In this document: positions 16,251-22,828 of the stretch, one piece after another | Layout of the letters: each line of letters opens with the position of its first letter | Numbering within the stretch: position 1 is the stretch's first letter | Source of the DNA: a virus | Virus record (IMG/VR): IMGVR_UViG_3300042475_002934 | Coordinates: 1 to 25,641 of that record | Reading direction: 5' to 3' (one strand) | DNA length: 25,641 bases | The notes under the pieces: model-generated | Database searches by the model: none | Told to the model about the DNA's origin: nothing | What the model saw: the letters and a program-made list of their open reading frames with translations, nothing else | Made by a program: the position numbers and the translations under genes

Positions 16251-17900
16251 ATGAATGTGGATACTACCAAAAAATTTAATCATATCTCCCTTTGTACAGG
16301 ATACGGCGGGATTGATCTTGGACTTGCAAGAGTTTTGCCAAACCTGCGAACCCTCGCTTACTGTGAGATCGAACTTTACGCAATCGAAAACATTATTGAC
16401 AAAATGGAAAAAGGAATCATTGCGCCCGCTCCTATATGGTCGAACCTTAAAACATTCCCATTCGGCAAATTTCGTGGATGCGTGGATATCTTATCTGGCG
16501 GTTTCCCATGTCAACCTTTTTCAAGTGCTGGACGAAGAGACGGTGACACAGACCCCCGCCACTTATTCCCATTCATCAAACAAGGAATCATTGAGTCAAG
16601 ACCTGCCTTTGTTCTCTTGGAAAATGTTCGAGGGCTTGTCAGCTCAAAGCTCCAATCAGACGAATGGACAGACCCCAAAGAAACGCCCGTATTGCTTCAT
16701 GTCCTTAGAGAAATGGAAAGAATCGGTTACGAGTGCCATTGGGGCTTATTCTCTGCGAGAGAAACAGGCCTCCCCCATCTTAGGCAAAGAGTCTTTATCT
16801 TGGGAAAAAGAACAGATATTGAAACGTCTAGGCTTGAAGAGTTTTCCCGATACATTTTTCACACCGGTAAAAGCAAGTCGGATACATGCAACAGTAATGG
16901 CGAGCGTGTATGTGAATCAAAACTTAAGTATGATCAGGGCGGATATGGGAATGACAACGCAACCATTTTACTACAAAAGATTACTGCATCAGCTTTTAGC
17001 GCTGAAAAAATCCAATCCTCAAGCATTTGCACGCCTAGCGGTAGAGACCGAGAACAACAATTCTACGAACCCCCAAGAACCCTTAGTAAAGACTTGGGCA
17101 ACGCCAATGGAAAGCATAGCGCGCCGGTCGATTTATCCTCTTCAGATGGACACCTTGAACAAGAGACTAGAAGAGAACAGGCAATTAGATTTAGGGATGC
17201 AAGTACACATAGAGACAATGACAGGGCAACACTGGCAAACACCAACAAAGAGCGATGCCCTAGATGTGACAATGATAACACCGATCAAGGAAGATCAAAT
17301 ATTCGACCGAGAGAATGCGAAAGTATCAAGGCAAGTTCACTTAGCCACGATGAACGAGCAAGTAATGAATTGGCAAACACCGAAAAAGACGGATTTCAAA
17401 CAGATTGCTTATTCTCCGGAAGCGTTAGCAACATACATTCAAAACGGGCATCAAGAATCTATGCCAATTCAAGCCCTACGATCGGACACGAACAAGGATT
17501 CAATGAATTGGCAATCACCGATGAAAGGGGATTGCACCGCATACAAACTAACGCCGGAATCTGTGGATCTTGCATTAGAGAATCAAAGAATGGATATGTT
17601 AGCAATGCAAGCCCTACGATCGAACAAACTAACATTCACCGAACTACGAGCGATGAGAGAACAAGCACTAGCGAAGCCGGAATCAGAGAGAACACAGGAA
17701 GAGATCAACCTATTGAACTATCGGGAAATGTTGAATCCGAGATGGGTAGAAATGTTGATGGGGCTTCCGATTGGTTGGACTATGAAAAATTGTGTACAAG
17801 TTATACAAGTATCGTGGACGAAATAGCTTTACTAGGGAATGGGGTTGTCCCTGCAACCGCTGAACTTGCTTTTAGAATTCTATTTAGCAAGTTTCTTTAA
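16251..17900 (+). CDS. DNA cytosine-C5 methyltransferase
   Basis: A 549-residue enzyme that would methylate cytosine at C5 using S-adenosylmethionine, probably shielding phage DNA from restriction. Motif I is LCTGYGGIDLGL (14-25); motif IV GGFPCQPFSSAG (83-94) holds the catalytic Cys87; motif VI is ENVRGL (124-129); motif VIII is LPHLRQRVFILG (174-185); motif X is LLGNGVVPATAELAFRIL (527-544). Between VIII and X, where target recognition is normally encoded, the frame is hydrophilic and low in complexity, with recurring L-A-N-T-like starts at residues 282, 328, 374 and 420. Nearly all of this gene is also open in the +1 frame (see 16255-17826). No strong ribosome site precedes the ATG. The stop shares a TTAA with the stop of the convergent 71-residue gene. 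Catalytic assignment is firm; the target sequence is unknown. Confidence 0.9.
   Translation: MNVDTTKKFNHISLCTGYGGIDLGLARVLPNLRTLAYCEIELYAIENIIDKMEKGIIAPAPIWSNLKTFPFGKFRGCVDILSGGFPCQPFSSAGRRDGDTDPRHLFPFIKQGIIESRPAFVLLENVRGLVSSKLQSDEWTDPKETPVLLHVLREMERIGYECHWGLFSARETGLPHLRQRVFILGKRTDIETSRLEEFSRYIFHTGKSKSDTCNSNGERVCESKLKYDQGGYGNDNATILLQKITASAFSAEKIQSSSICTPSGRDREQQFYEPPRTLSKDLGNANGKHSAPVDLSSSDGHLEQETRREQAIRFRDASTHRDNDRATLANTNKERCPRCDNDNTDQGRSNIRPRECESIKASSLSHDERASNELANTEKDGFQTDCLFSGSVSNIHSKRASRIYANSSPTIGHEQGFNELAITDERGLHRIQTNAGICGSCIRESKNGYVSNASPTIEQTNIHRTTSDERTSTSEAGIRENTGRDQPIELSGNVESEMGRNVDGASDWLDYEKLCTSYTSIVDEIALLGNGVVPATAELAFRILFSKFL
16255..17826 (+). CDS. Overlapping +1-frame protein with four 46-residue W-x-[TS]-P modules
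   Basis: A 523-codon reading frame inside the methyltransferase gene, shifted by +1. Its last 250 residues look like a real protein rather than a shadow: W-x-[TS]-P starts at residues 281, 327, 373 and 419, exactly 46 apart, the last three with Asp seven residues on (WQTPTKSD, WQTPKKTD, WQSPMKGD). Units 3 and 4 also share a P-E-x(8)-N core and M-Q/I-Q-A-L-R-S ends. The C-terminus holds LNPRWVEMLMGLPIGWT (493-509), a motif I recall from phage proteins encoded with or next to C5 methyltransferases; it resembles methyltransferase motif IX. The third frame has stops within the first ten codons. The first ATG is four bases after the methyltransferase ATG; an internal ATG at 16951 with AGGGCGG upstream is another possible start. 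Function unknown; a target-recognition or partner subunit is a guess. Confidence 0.65.
   Translation: MWILPKNLIISPFVQDTAGLILDLQEFCQTCEPSLTVRSNFTQSKTLLTKWKKESLRPLLYGRTLKHSHSANFVDAWISYLAVSHVNLFQVLDEETVTQTPATYSHSSNKESLSQDLPLFSWKMFEGLSAQSSNQTNGQTPKKRPYCFMSLEKWKESVTSAIGAYSLREKQASPILGKESLSWEKEQILKRLGLKSFPDTFFTPVKASRIHATVMASVYVNQNLSMIRADMGMTTQPFYYKRLLHQLLALKKSNPQAFARLAVETENNNSTNPQEPLVKTWATPMESIARRSIYPLQMDTLNKRLEENRQLDLGMQVHIETMTGQHWQTPTKSDALDVTMITPIKEDQIFDRENAKVSRQVHLATMNEQVMNWQTPKKTDFKQIAYSPEALATYIQNGHQESMPIQALRSDTNKDSMNWQSPMKGDCTAYKLTPESVDLALENQRMDMLAMQALRSNKLTFTELRAMREQALAKPESERTQEEINLLNYREMLNPRWVEMLMGLPIGWTMKNCVQVIQVSWTK
17095..17646 (+). repeat. Four tandem 138-base units, diverged, dual-coding
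   Basis: Units begin at 17095, 17233, 17371 and 17509. Units 3 and 4 keep stretches of identity in register: AATGAATTGGCAA at 17364-17376 and 17502-17514, and CAAGCCCTACGATCG at 17470-17484 and 17608-17622, each pair 138 bases apart. The period equals 46 codons in both overlapping frames. Units 1 and 2 are recognisable mainly at the protein level. Confidence 0.75.
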
Positions 17901-18112
17901 TCTTTGTTTTCAATCTTCTTAATTCGGCTAGCAAGATCATTGATCTTTGTTTCAAGTTCAGATTTTACTTGATTATTTTTTACCTTGTTAAGCATAAGTA
18001 CGGCAAAGATGGCAAGGGCTAAAGGGGCGTTGTTTTGTGTCATACTCATCAAATCTTTGATCTGTGAGATATCATCAACAGGGGCGCCAATTGTCTTTTG
18101 TTGTTCATCCAT
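17897..18112 (-). CDS. Small membrane-anchored protein with coiled coil
   Basis: A 71-residue protein. Residues 29-43 (APLALAIFAVLMLNK) are hydrophobic enough for one membrane span, preceded by an acidic N-terminus and followed by a charged, heptad-like helix (KVKNNQVKSELETKINDLASRIKKIE). It begins nine bases after the tube stop and ends on a TTAA shared with the methyltransferase stop. One-span proteins with a charged tail can be class III-like holins or spanin-like parts, but position next to the tube gene could equally mean a tail assembly factor. I cannot decide between these. Confidence 0.55.
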   Translation of the reverse strand: MDEQQKTIGAPVDDISQIKDLMSMTQNNAPLALAIFAVLMLNKVKNNQVKSELETKINDLASRIKKIENKD

Positions 18113-18121
18113 GATTCTACT

Positions 18122-18559
18122 CTACAACGTCAAATCGGCTTCGTCTTTGAGTCTCTTAGCTTGGAAACTGGCATTTTCTGACACAATCGCGCCCGCTTGA
18201 ACTTGAAATGATCTTGTTTCACATCTAGCCCCTTCAATTTGAGCAACGATCTTGTTCTCTACTCCATCATAAACAACAATAGTAAGTTCAGGGAAGTTTA
18301 GAACGTCGATAGTTTGCCCCTTAGGCCAAATGCCCAAAGTACGTAGAGACTTGCCACTAATACGAACTAGGTCGCAACGAACATCAACAGTTCTAGAGGT
18401 TGCTATGATTTCTTCTGAATCAAGGTTACCAAGCACATTTACACGCTGTAAAGTGTGATTTTCGTTTACACTGATACCGGTAGCGAATCCCGCTTCTACT
18501 TGCCCTGTTGCTGTGTTAAAATAGAGCTTTGCTCTTGCACCACTAAAAACTTTTTCCAT
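18122..18559 (-). CDS. Tail tube protein
   Basis: A 145-residue beta-rich protein directly after the sheath gene, the standard place and size for the tube subunit of contractile tails. It starts with a short arm (MEKVFSGARAKLYFN), shows alternating strands with a central VDVRCDLVRISGKSLRTLG, and ends in the pattern CETRSFQVQAGAIVSENASFQA, as in tube proteins where the last strands close the barrel. The ATG follows AAAGGAG. Stacked hexamers would form the DNA channel inside the sheath, with length set by the tape measure. Confidence 0.82.
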   Translation of the reverse strand: MEKVFSGARAKLYFNTATGQVEAGFATGISVNENHTLQRVNVLGNLDSEEIIATSRTVDVRCDLVRISGKSLRTLGIWPKGQTIDVLNFPELTIVVYDGVENKIVAQIEGARCETRSFQVQAGAIVSENASFQAKRLKDEADLTL

Positions 18560-18572
18560 TTTCTAAGCTCCT

Positions 18573-20513
18573 TTAAAATCTGCTAACGCTGGCGGTGATA
18601 GAAATAAAGTTCAAAGGTTCAACGGCTGCGACTGTGTAATTTACTTTGAGCGTATCGCCTAAGTTCTCTAAGACTATGTTTTTATATGCTTTAATAATAC
18701 CATCTGTTACTTGTTGATCGAGACGGGCCGAAACGATACCTTGAATTCTTGAACTGGTAATATTTAAATTACGATCGCCAATATAAATATCTAATGCGTT
18801 TCTAAGGTCTCTGACGCTGGTATTGATACTTTCATTCGCTGATACTTCTGAATAAATAGGATTATCATCTTTGATCCATGTAGTCACAGATCGTTCAATG
18901 CGCCACCCTAAATTATCAGAAGTTAAAGCGCAAACGCCGGCCTTGATTGCGTCTGTTACGTCTCTATTAGCAATCCAAGCGCCAAGAACATCGACCACGT
19001 CGGGGCGCTTTCTAGTGAGAGGCGTAGCAACAGGCGTACCGGCTTGCATAGCTGCACAGATCAACGCAAAATATTTAGGTTCAAGTGTCTGAATGACGCC
19101 TTGAGGATTAGTCACTTTTACGCTTTGACCTACTAAAGCAATGTTTCTATTATTGAGCGCTTTAACCCAATTGTTCTTTAAATCAGTGATTGATTGATTA
19201 GCACTGGCACCAACCCAACCATTTCTTTCACTACCTGCAAGCGCTGATTTAGTACAATGTTTCAAAACTTCTTTATGGACATCTACATCACTTGAGAAAG
19301 GGACAACGATTTGAATATCGCTTGTTTCAATGAGTTCAAGCGCATCAGTCCAATCACCAAGAACTACGTTTGATTGAGTACCACCGATCAAGAAAGTACC
19401 TGTAATATTTGTAAAATCATCGCATGCATTCGTTCCCACACGAACCAAAGAAGCTACTTTAGAAGCGCTCAAGGTATCAATTAACTCTTGTAGATTCGCT
19501 GTTACGGCTACTTCTACGCCCTTGATATCTTGTACACTTCTGAAACCATCTAAAGCGGTTGCATTGTATGATTTAGATGCTAAGTAGTTTGCTGTAAAAT
19601 GATAATCATTGTTCGCTTGATTTACAAAGTCGACTACGTCATTCACTGTTTCAAAGGTTGATAGATCAAGATCAAACGCGACGCCGTCAATTGTGAGAAC
19701 AAGGCCGGCCTTAGCTGTATTTGTAATAGTTAGCCCGTAAATTTGAGAAAACACGTTACTTGTCACTTTAGTTGTATTGCTAAGGGTAATCGTTTGTGTA
19801 GTCTCTACGCCGGCCACATTATAGCCACTAATCACGATTACTACATTCCCTGTTGGCGCTTCATCCAATTGAAAACCTAAGCCGGCCACTGTTTTCATAT
19901 CGGTAACATTTACAGAAGCATTATTTGAACTAAGATCAACGGTCTTAGTCCAAGTAATTACTAGATTACTTGTATCGCTAAGATCAAGGCTTGCGGTTGT
20001 TAGGGCTGTACCTGTATACTCAAAAGAACAAACATCACCACTAGACACATTCAAGAATTCTTCTGCAAGTCCATTACGATTTAAAGCAACATCGAACGCA
20101 CCATCAAAAGAACAAGTTAAATAAGTATTATTACCTTTTGCGCCCCACACAGAAGCTTCAAAGGTTGCCACTGTGTCCGCGTTGTCATTTACTAAGTTGT
20201 ATTTAGCTTGTGCGCATGTTTGCACATTCAAAATAGTAAGCGAATTGACGCCGGCGGGCACACGATCATCTACGCTAGGGGCAAAGGCGAGTTTGCCTAG
20301 TAGCGCTAGTTCTTTGTCTGTGCTGTCATAATCCCTTAGCGCTCCGGCGCTTGTAAAGGTTAGCGGATTGTCAGCTTCAAAACTAGGAAAAGCACCGACT
20401 AGACAAACGTTGCCTGTACTTGTATTTTGACCACCTAAGGCGCTTGCGTCGATTGTTGCGTATACGCCTGGTTTATAGATTCTTAATCCATTGAGATTTA
20501 AAGAACTGGGCAT
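18573..20513 (-). CDS. Tail sheath protein
   Basis: A 646-residue contractile sheath subunit. The N-terminus has the KPGVYATIDASA signature (14-25) common to sheath proteins, and the C-terminal domain carries RRx-type core features: NLGWRIERSVTTWIKDDNPIYSEVSANESINTSVRD-like helices in two halves (around 535-570), IYIGDRNLNIT and a final strand VEPLNFISITASV. Residues about 182-265 read as an inserted Ig-like domain (VVIVISGYNVAGVETTQTIT), which with neighbouring sequence explains why it is longer than the common 450-500 residues. ATG follows AAGGAGT; a TATAAT lies upstream. The tube gene follows at once. Confidence 0.92.
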   Translation of the reverse strand: MPSSLNLNGLRIYKPGVYATIDASALGGQNTSTGNVCLVGAFPSFEADNPLTFTSAGALRDYDSTDKELALLGKLAFAPSVDDRVPAGVNSLTILNVQTCAQAKYNLVNDNADTVATFEASVWGAKGNNTYLTCSFDGAFDVALNRNGLAEEFLNVSSGDVCSFEYTGTALTTASLDLSDTSNLVITWTKTVDLSSNNASVNVTDMKTVAGLGFQLDEAPTGNVVIVISGYNVAGVETTQTITLSNTTKVTSNVFSQIYGLTITNTAKAGLVLTIDGVAFDLDLSTFETVNDVVDFVNQANNDYHFTANYLASKSYNATALDGFRSVQDIKGVEVAVTANLQELIDTLSASKVASLVRVGTNACDDFTNITGTFLIGGTQSNVVLGDWTDALELIETSDIQIVVPFSSDVDVHKEVLKHCTKSALAGSERNGWVGASANQSITDLKNNWVKALNNRNIALVGQSVKVTNPQGVIQTLEPKYFALICAAMQAGTPVATPLTRKRPDVVDVLGAWIANRDVTDAIKAGVCALTSDNLGWRIERSVTTWIKDDNPIYSEVSANESINTSVRDLRNALDIYIGDRNLNITSSRIQGIVSARLDQQVTDGIIKAYKNIVLENLGDTLKVNYTVAAVEPLNFISITASVSRF

Positions 20514-20539
20514 TTATAGACTCCTTCATCTTTTTTTCT

Positions 20540-20569
20540 ATTATAAAATAAATAAAAGTTTCATGTTTG
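20540..20569 (-). promoter_or_regulatory. Possible promoter of sheath-tube genes
   Basis: The 64-base gap upstream of the sheath gene contains a perfect TATAAT on the minus strand (20545-20540). At 18 bases upstream the -35 position reads CAAACA (three of six), so this would be a weak or phage-activated promoter. The leader contains AAGGAGT just before the sheath ATG. Confidence 0.35.
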
Positions 20570-20577
20570 ATTTTTTG

Positions 20578-21222
20578 TTAGGTTTCGGGGGTGACTCCGC
20601 CCTTGATGCTATTCTTTTCTTGATCACTGGCTAAAATGAGAAGATCATCAATGGTTGAATAGGTTGTTTGATCTCCGAATTCTGCATCTTTAGTAAGTTT
20701 GATCTCTACTGGATAACTAGCGCTAAAGTTCATCTTTCTTACATAGATGCCTAATTCTTCGCTTGATAGTTCTTCTTCTGGATCAAGTAGCGTTGTGCCC
20801 TCGTACGCTGTTTGTGAGTATCCCGCTTTCATTAGCGCCCTAGCGCCTTGCTCAAATGCTGCCCTAAGTACGATAAAATAAACTCTTGCAAGTTCGGGCG
20901 ACTTTGCAAAGATTACCGCTTGAGCATTCTCTGAAACATGGTAGCCTACAACCATACGCCCATCGTTGCCCCTATATTCTGTTTTACCCATAAACTTTTC
21001 TTGTACGTCTTCTTGACCTGTTAAAATGGTAATCATAGGCGCTTGAGCGGTACCTTGTGCGTATCTTGCACGAAATACCGGCTTTTGTGCAATGAATAAT
21101 GAAAACCACTGTTCAAGAGTCGCATCACTAAGGCCAAAGAACAAAGCTTTAAAATCATTCTTGTTTTGAAGGTAGTATTCAAATCCATTGTGTAAAGTTT
21201 CTAGTAATAGTAGATCGAACAT
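20578..21222 (-). CDS. Tail terminator-like / neck protein
   Basis: A 214-residue protein directly upstream of the sheath gene. The pattern of a helical N-terminus, then beta strands (APMITILTGQED, GRMVVGYHVS) and a long helix (LARVYFIVLRAAFEQGARALMKAG), ending in YVRKMNFSASYPVEI, fits the fold of tail terminator proteins, which cap the tube and sheath at the head end. The ATG is two bases after the preceding gene's stop and its ribosome site GGAG lies within that gene. Assignment by gene order and secondary-structure pattern only. Confidence 0.55.
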   Translation of the reverse strand: MFDLLLLETLHNGFEYYLQNKNDFKALFFGLSDATLEQWFSLFIAQKPVFRARYAQGTAQAPMITILTGQEDVQEKFMGKTEYRGNDGRMVVGYHVSENAQAVIFAKSPELARVYFIVLRAAFEQGARALMKAGYSQTAYEGTTLLDPEEELSSEELGIYVRKMNFSASYPVEIKLTKDAEFGDQTTYSTIDDLLILASDQEKNSIKGGVTPET

Positions 21223-21225
21223 AAT

Positions 21226-22008
21226 TTATACTCCATATATATGGTTAATCATTTGCGGAAGCATTCTAAAGACACGATCGCCAAGATTTAAGGGTTTGAT
21301 ACCTGGGTGCATCCACTTAGGGGGCTTCTGATCAATTGTCATTCTACGCCAAGTAATATAACCGCTAGTTTGTATCACTGGCCGCCCCTGTTTGTTTGAA
21401 TATGCGCTCGCTTGTCTTCTCATACCTGCATAGATATCAGTAGCATGATGAGGCGCTTTTTTAGGTACTAGCCCGCGGGGTAATTGATTACCTTTAGCGC
21501 CGCGGGGGCTACCTTGAGGCGTAACATTGTGAGCATTTGCATGAAAAGAAATCATAGGGGCTAATTTCTTTGCTTGCTTATAGATAGCGGGGTTCTCCGC
21601 CTGTAGTTTCTTAGCGCTCTTTTTAAAGGGAACATTCAGATATAAATTGCCTTTTTTATCCCGTCTTATGTTTCTAGTTTTCTCTTGAAGCATAAATTTA
21701 CGCATATCATAAGGCCCTGTTGTCCCGATGCCCCCTGGCCCCATTCCAAGTTCATACATGAGGGCAATTGTTGCGCTTTGTCCTGGTTTAGGTAGGCTAA
21801 CAGATACGCCGTATTCATCCGCTTTATTGATTGATAATGATCTAAGATAACTTTGTTGAACAGAACCTTTAAGGGCGCTTCTGGCCTCCGCTGACCATTC
21901 GGCAAGTATCATGCTTGCAAGTTGTCTTGATCGTTGTTTTTGGTCTTGTTTGCCAAGGCCTAAGCCCTCTATCAAATCTACAAGGGATAAGCGTTTAATG
22001 TTAACCAT
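21226..22008 (-). CDS. Tail completion / neck protein, HK97 gp10-like
   Basis: A 260-residue basic protein. The closing part YITWRRMTIDQKPPKWMHPGIK (about residues 218-240) matches the pattern of the HK97-gp10-type tail completion family, in which a Trp/His-Pro-Gly-Ile stretch ends the domain. The centre is rich in Lys/Arg/Gly (PQGSPRGAKGNQLPRG), suggesting contact with DNA or with an acidic partner. It overlaps the preceding gene by 8 bases and is followed closely by the terminator-like gene, as expected in the head-tail joining block. Confidence 0.65.
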   Translation of the reverse strand: MVNIKRLSLVDLIEGLGLGKQDQKQRSRQLASMILAEWSAEARSALKGSVQQSYLRSLSINKADEYGVSVSLPKPGQSATIALMYELGMGPGGIGTTGPYDMRKFMLQEKTRNIRRDKKGNLYLNVPFKKSAKKLQAENPAIYKQAKKLAPMISFHANAHNVTPQGSPRGAKGNQLPRGLVPKKAPHHATDIYAGMRRQASAYSNKQGRPVIQTSGYITWRRMTIDQKPPKWMHPGIKPLNLGDRVFRMLPQMINHIYGV

Positions 22009-22828
22009 TTAAACCGGCCCCCATGAATTCTAGGGTTGCTTTACATTGAACTGGCATCAGTCTAATTTGTTCATCTGTTGACTTGCGAACATATCTTGAA
22101 TCCCTGTGAGTATGGGGGTTATCCGCCACATAGTATCTAGGATGCCCATAATAAGAGATTGAGTATCTCACGCCCACCGCCGGCGCTTTGCCATTTAGAT
22201 CACCTTTAGAAAAATCAATGTCTCCATCTACATTGACTTCAAAGTCTACGCCCTCAATCAAGCTACCATTTAGAACGCCTAAACCTGTACTATTCGCCGT
22301 ATGTAGATGCAAAACACGTAAAGTAGTCGCCCCGCCCTGTGTATCTAGTACACGAGGAACAATAGGATTTCTAAGGGACTGAATCGCCCCCGTCTTTCGC
22401 GTCTTTGTCTCTTTAAAGATCATGCTTGAATCTACCATTGTAAAGCGATCGCCGAATGAAGGCAATGTTTCAGGTAGTAGCGTAATGTTTACCATTCCTC
22501 TTGCGTATTCTCCATACTCATGAAACCTTGATTCATCTGAACTTGCGCTAGTGATTAGTGCCCTTGTATCTTGTTTGCTATGCCAAAAATAGCCAATGCC
22601 CTTGCATAGGGGGCAATCTGAACGAACTTCGCCTTGTTTCTCTAAGTTTGCATCTATACTAGGAAGATCAAGCACCACCGCCCCGCCCTTATTTGAGCAT
22701 GGGCATTCGGCGCACATTTCCCAAGATACGAGCATTGATCTTGTGAAAAATTGTTTTCTAAATTCCTCATTTAGCCAATCAACGCGGGGCCTTAGTTTTG
22801 TTGGTATTCTAGGGGTGATCGTAGTCAT
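22001..22828 (-). CDS. Neck protein with zinc-ribbon-like cysteines
   Basis: A 275-residue structural protein of the head-tail joining block. Cys39, Cys42 and Cys44 (CAECPC) with Cys72 and Cys75 (CPLCKGIGY) form a zinc-ribbon-like pair of knuckles, as seen in several phage neck proteins with a CPxCxGxGY motif. The rest is beta-rich, with a central strand region around DFEVNVDGDIDFSKGD and the sequence VGVRYSISYYGHPRYYV. It begins on the base after the connector stop (TAAATG) and overlaps the next gene by 8 bases. Head closure or stopper function is inferred. Confidence 0.6.
   Translation of the reverse strand: MTTITPRIPTKLRPRVDWLNEEFRKQFFTRSMLVSWEMCAECPCSNKGGAVVLDLPSIDANLEKQGEVRSDCPLCKGIGYFWHSKQDTRALITSASSDESRFHEYGEYARGMVNITLLPETLPSFGDRFTMVDSSMIFKETKTRKTGAIQSLRNPIVPRVLDTQGGATTLRVLHLHTANSTGLGVLNGSLIEGVDFEVNVDGDIDFSKGDLNGKAPAVGVRYSISYYGHPRYYVADNPHTHRDSRYVRKSTDEQIRLMPVQCKATLEFMGAGLNG

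Noticed and set aside
17095-17646. CRISPR-like or simple satellite repeat
   Set aside because: The 138-base units keep codon register, diverge at the DNA level and encode modules; this is a protein repeat array.
16251-17900. Two compensating sequencing errors creating a false frame change in the methyltransferase gene
   Set aside because: Both frames stay open over the whole region, including the first 180 codons and the module array; indel errors would not leave the original frame open for another 330 codons with a correct motif X. Not fully excluded without reads.
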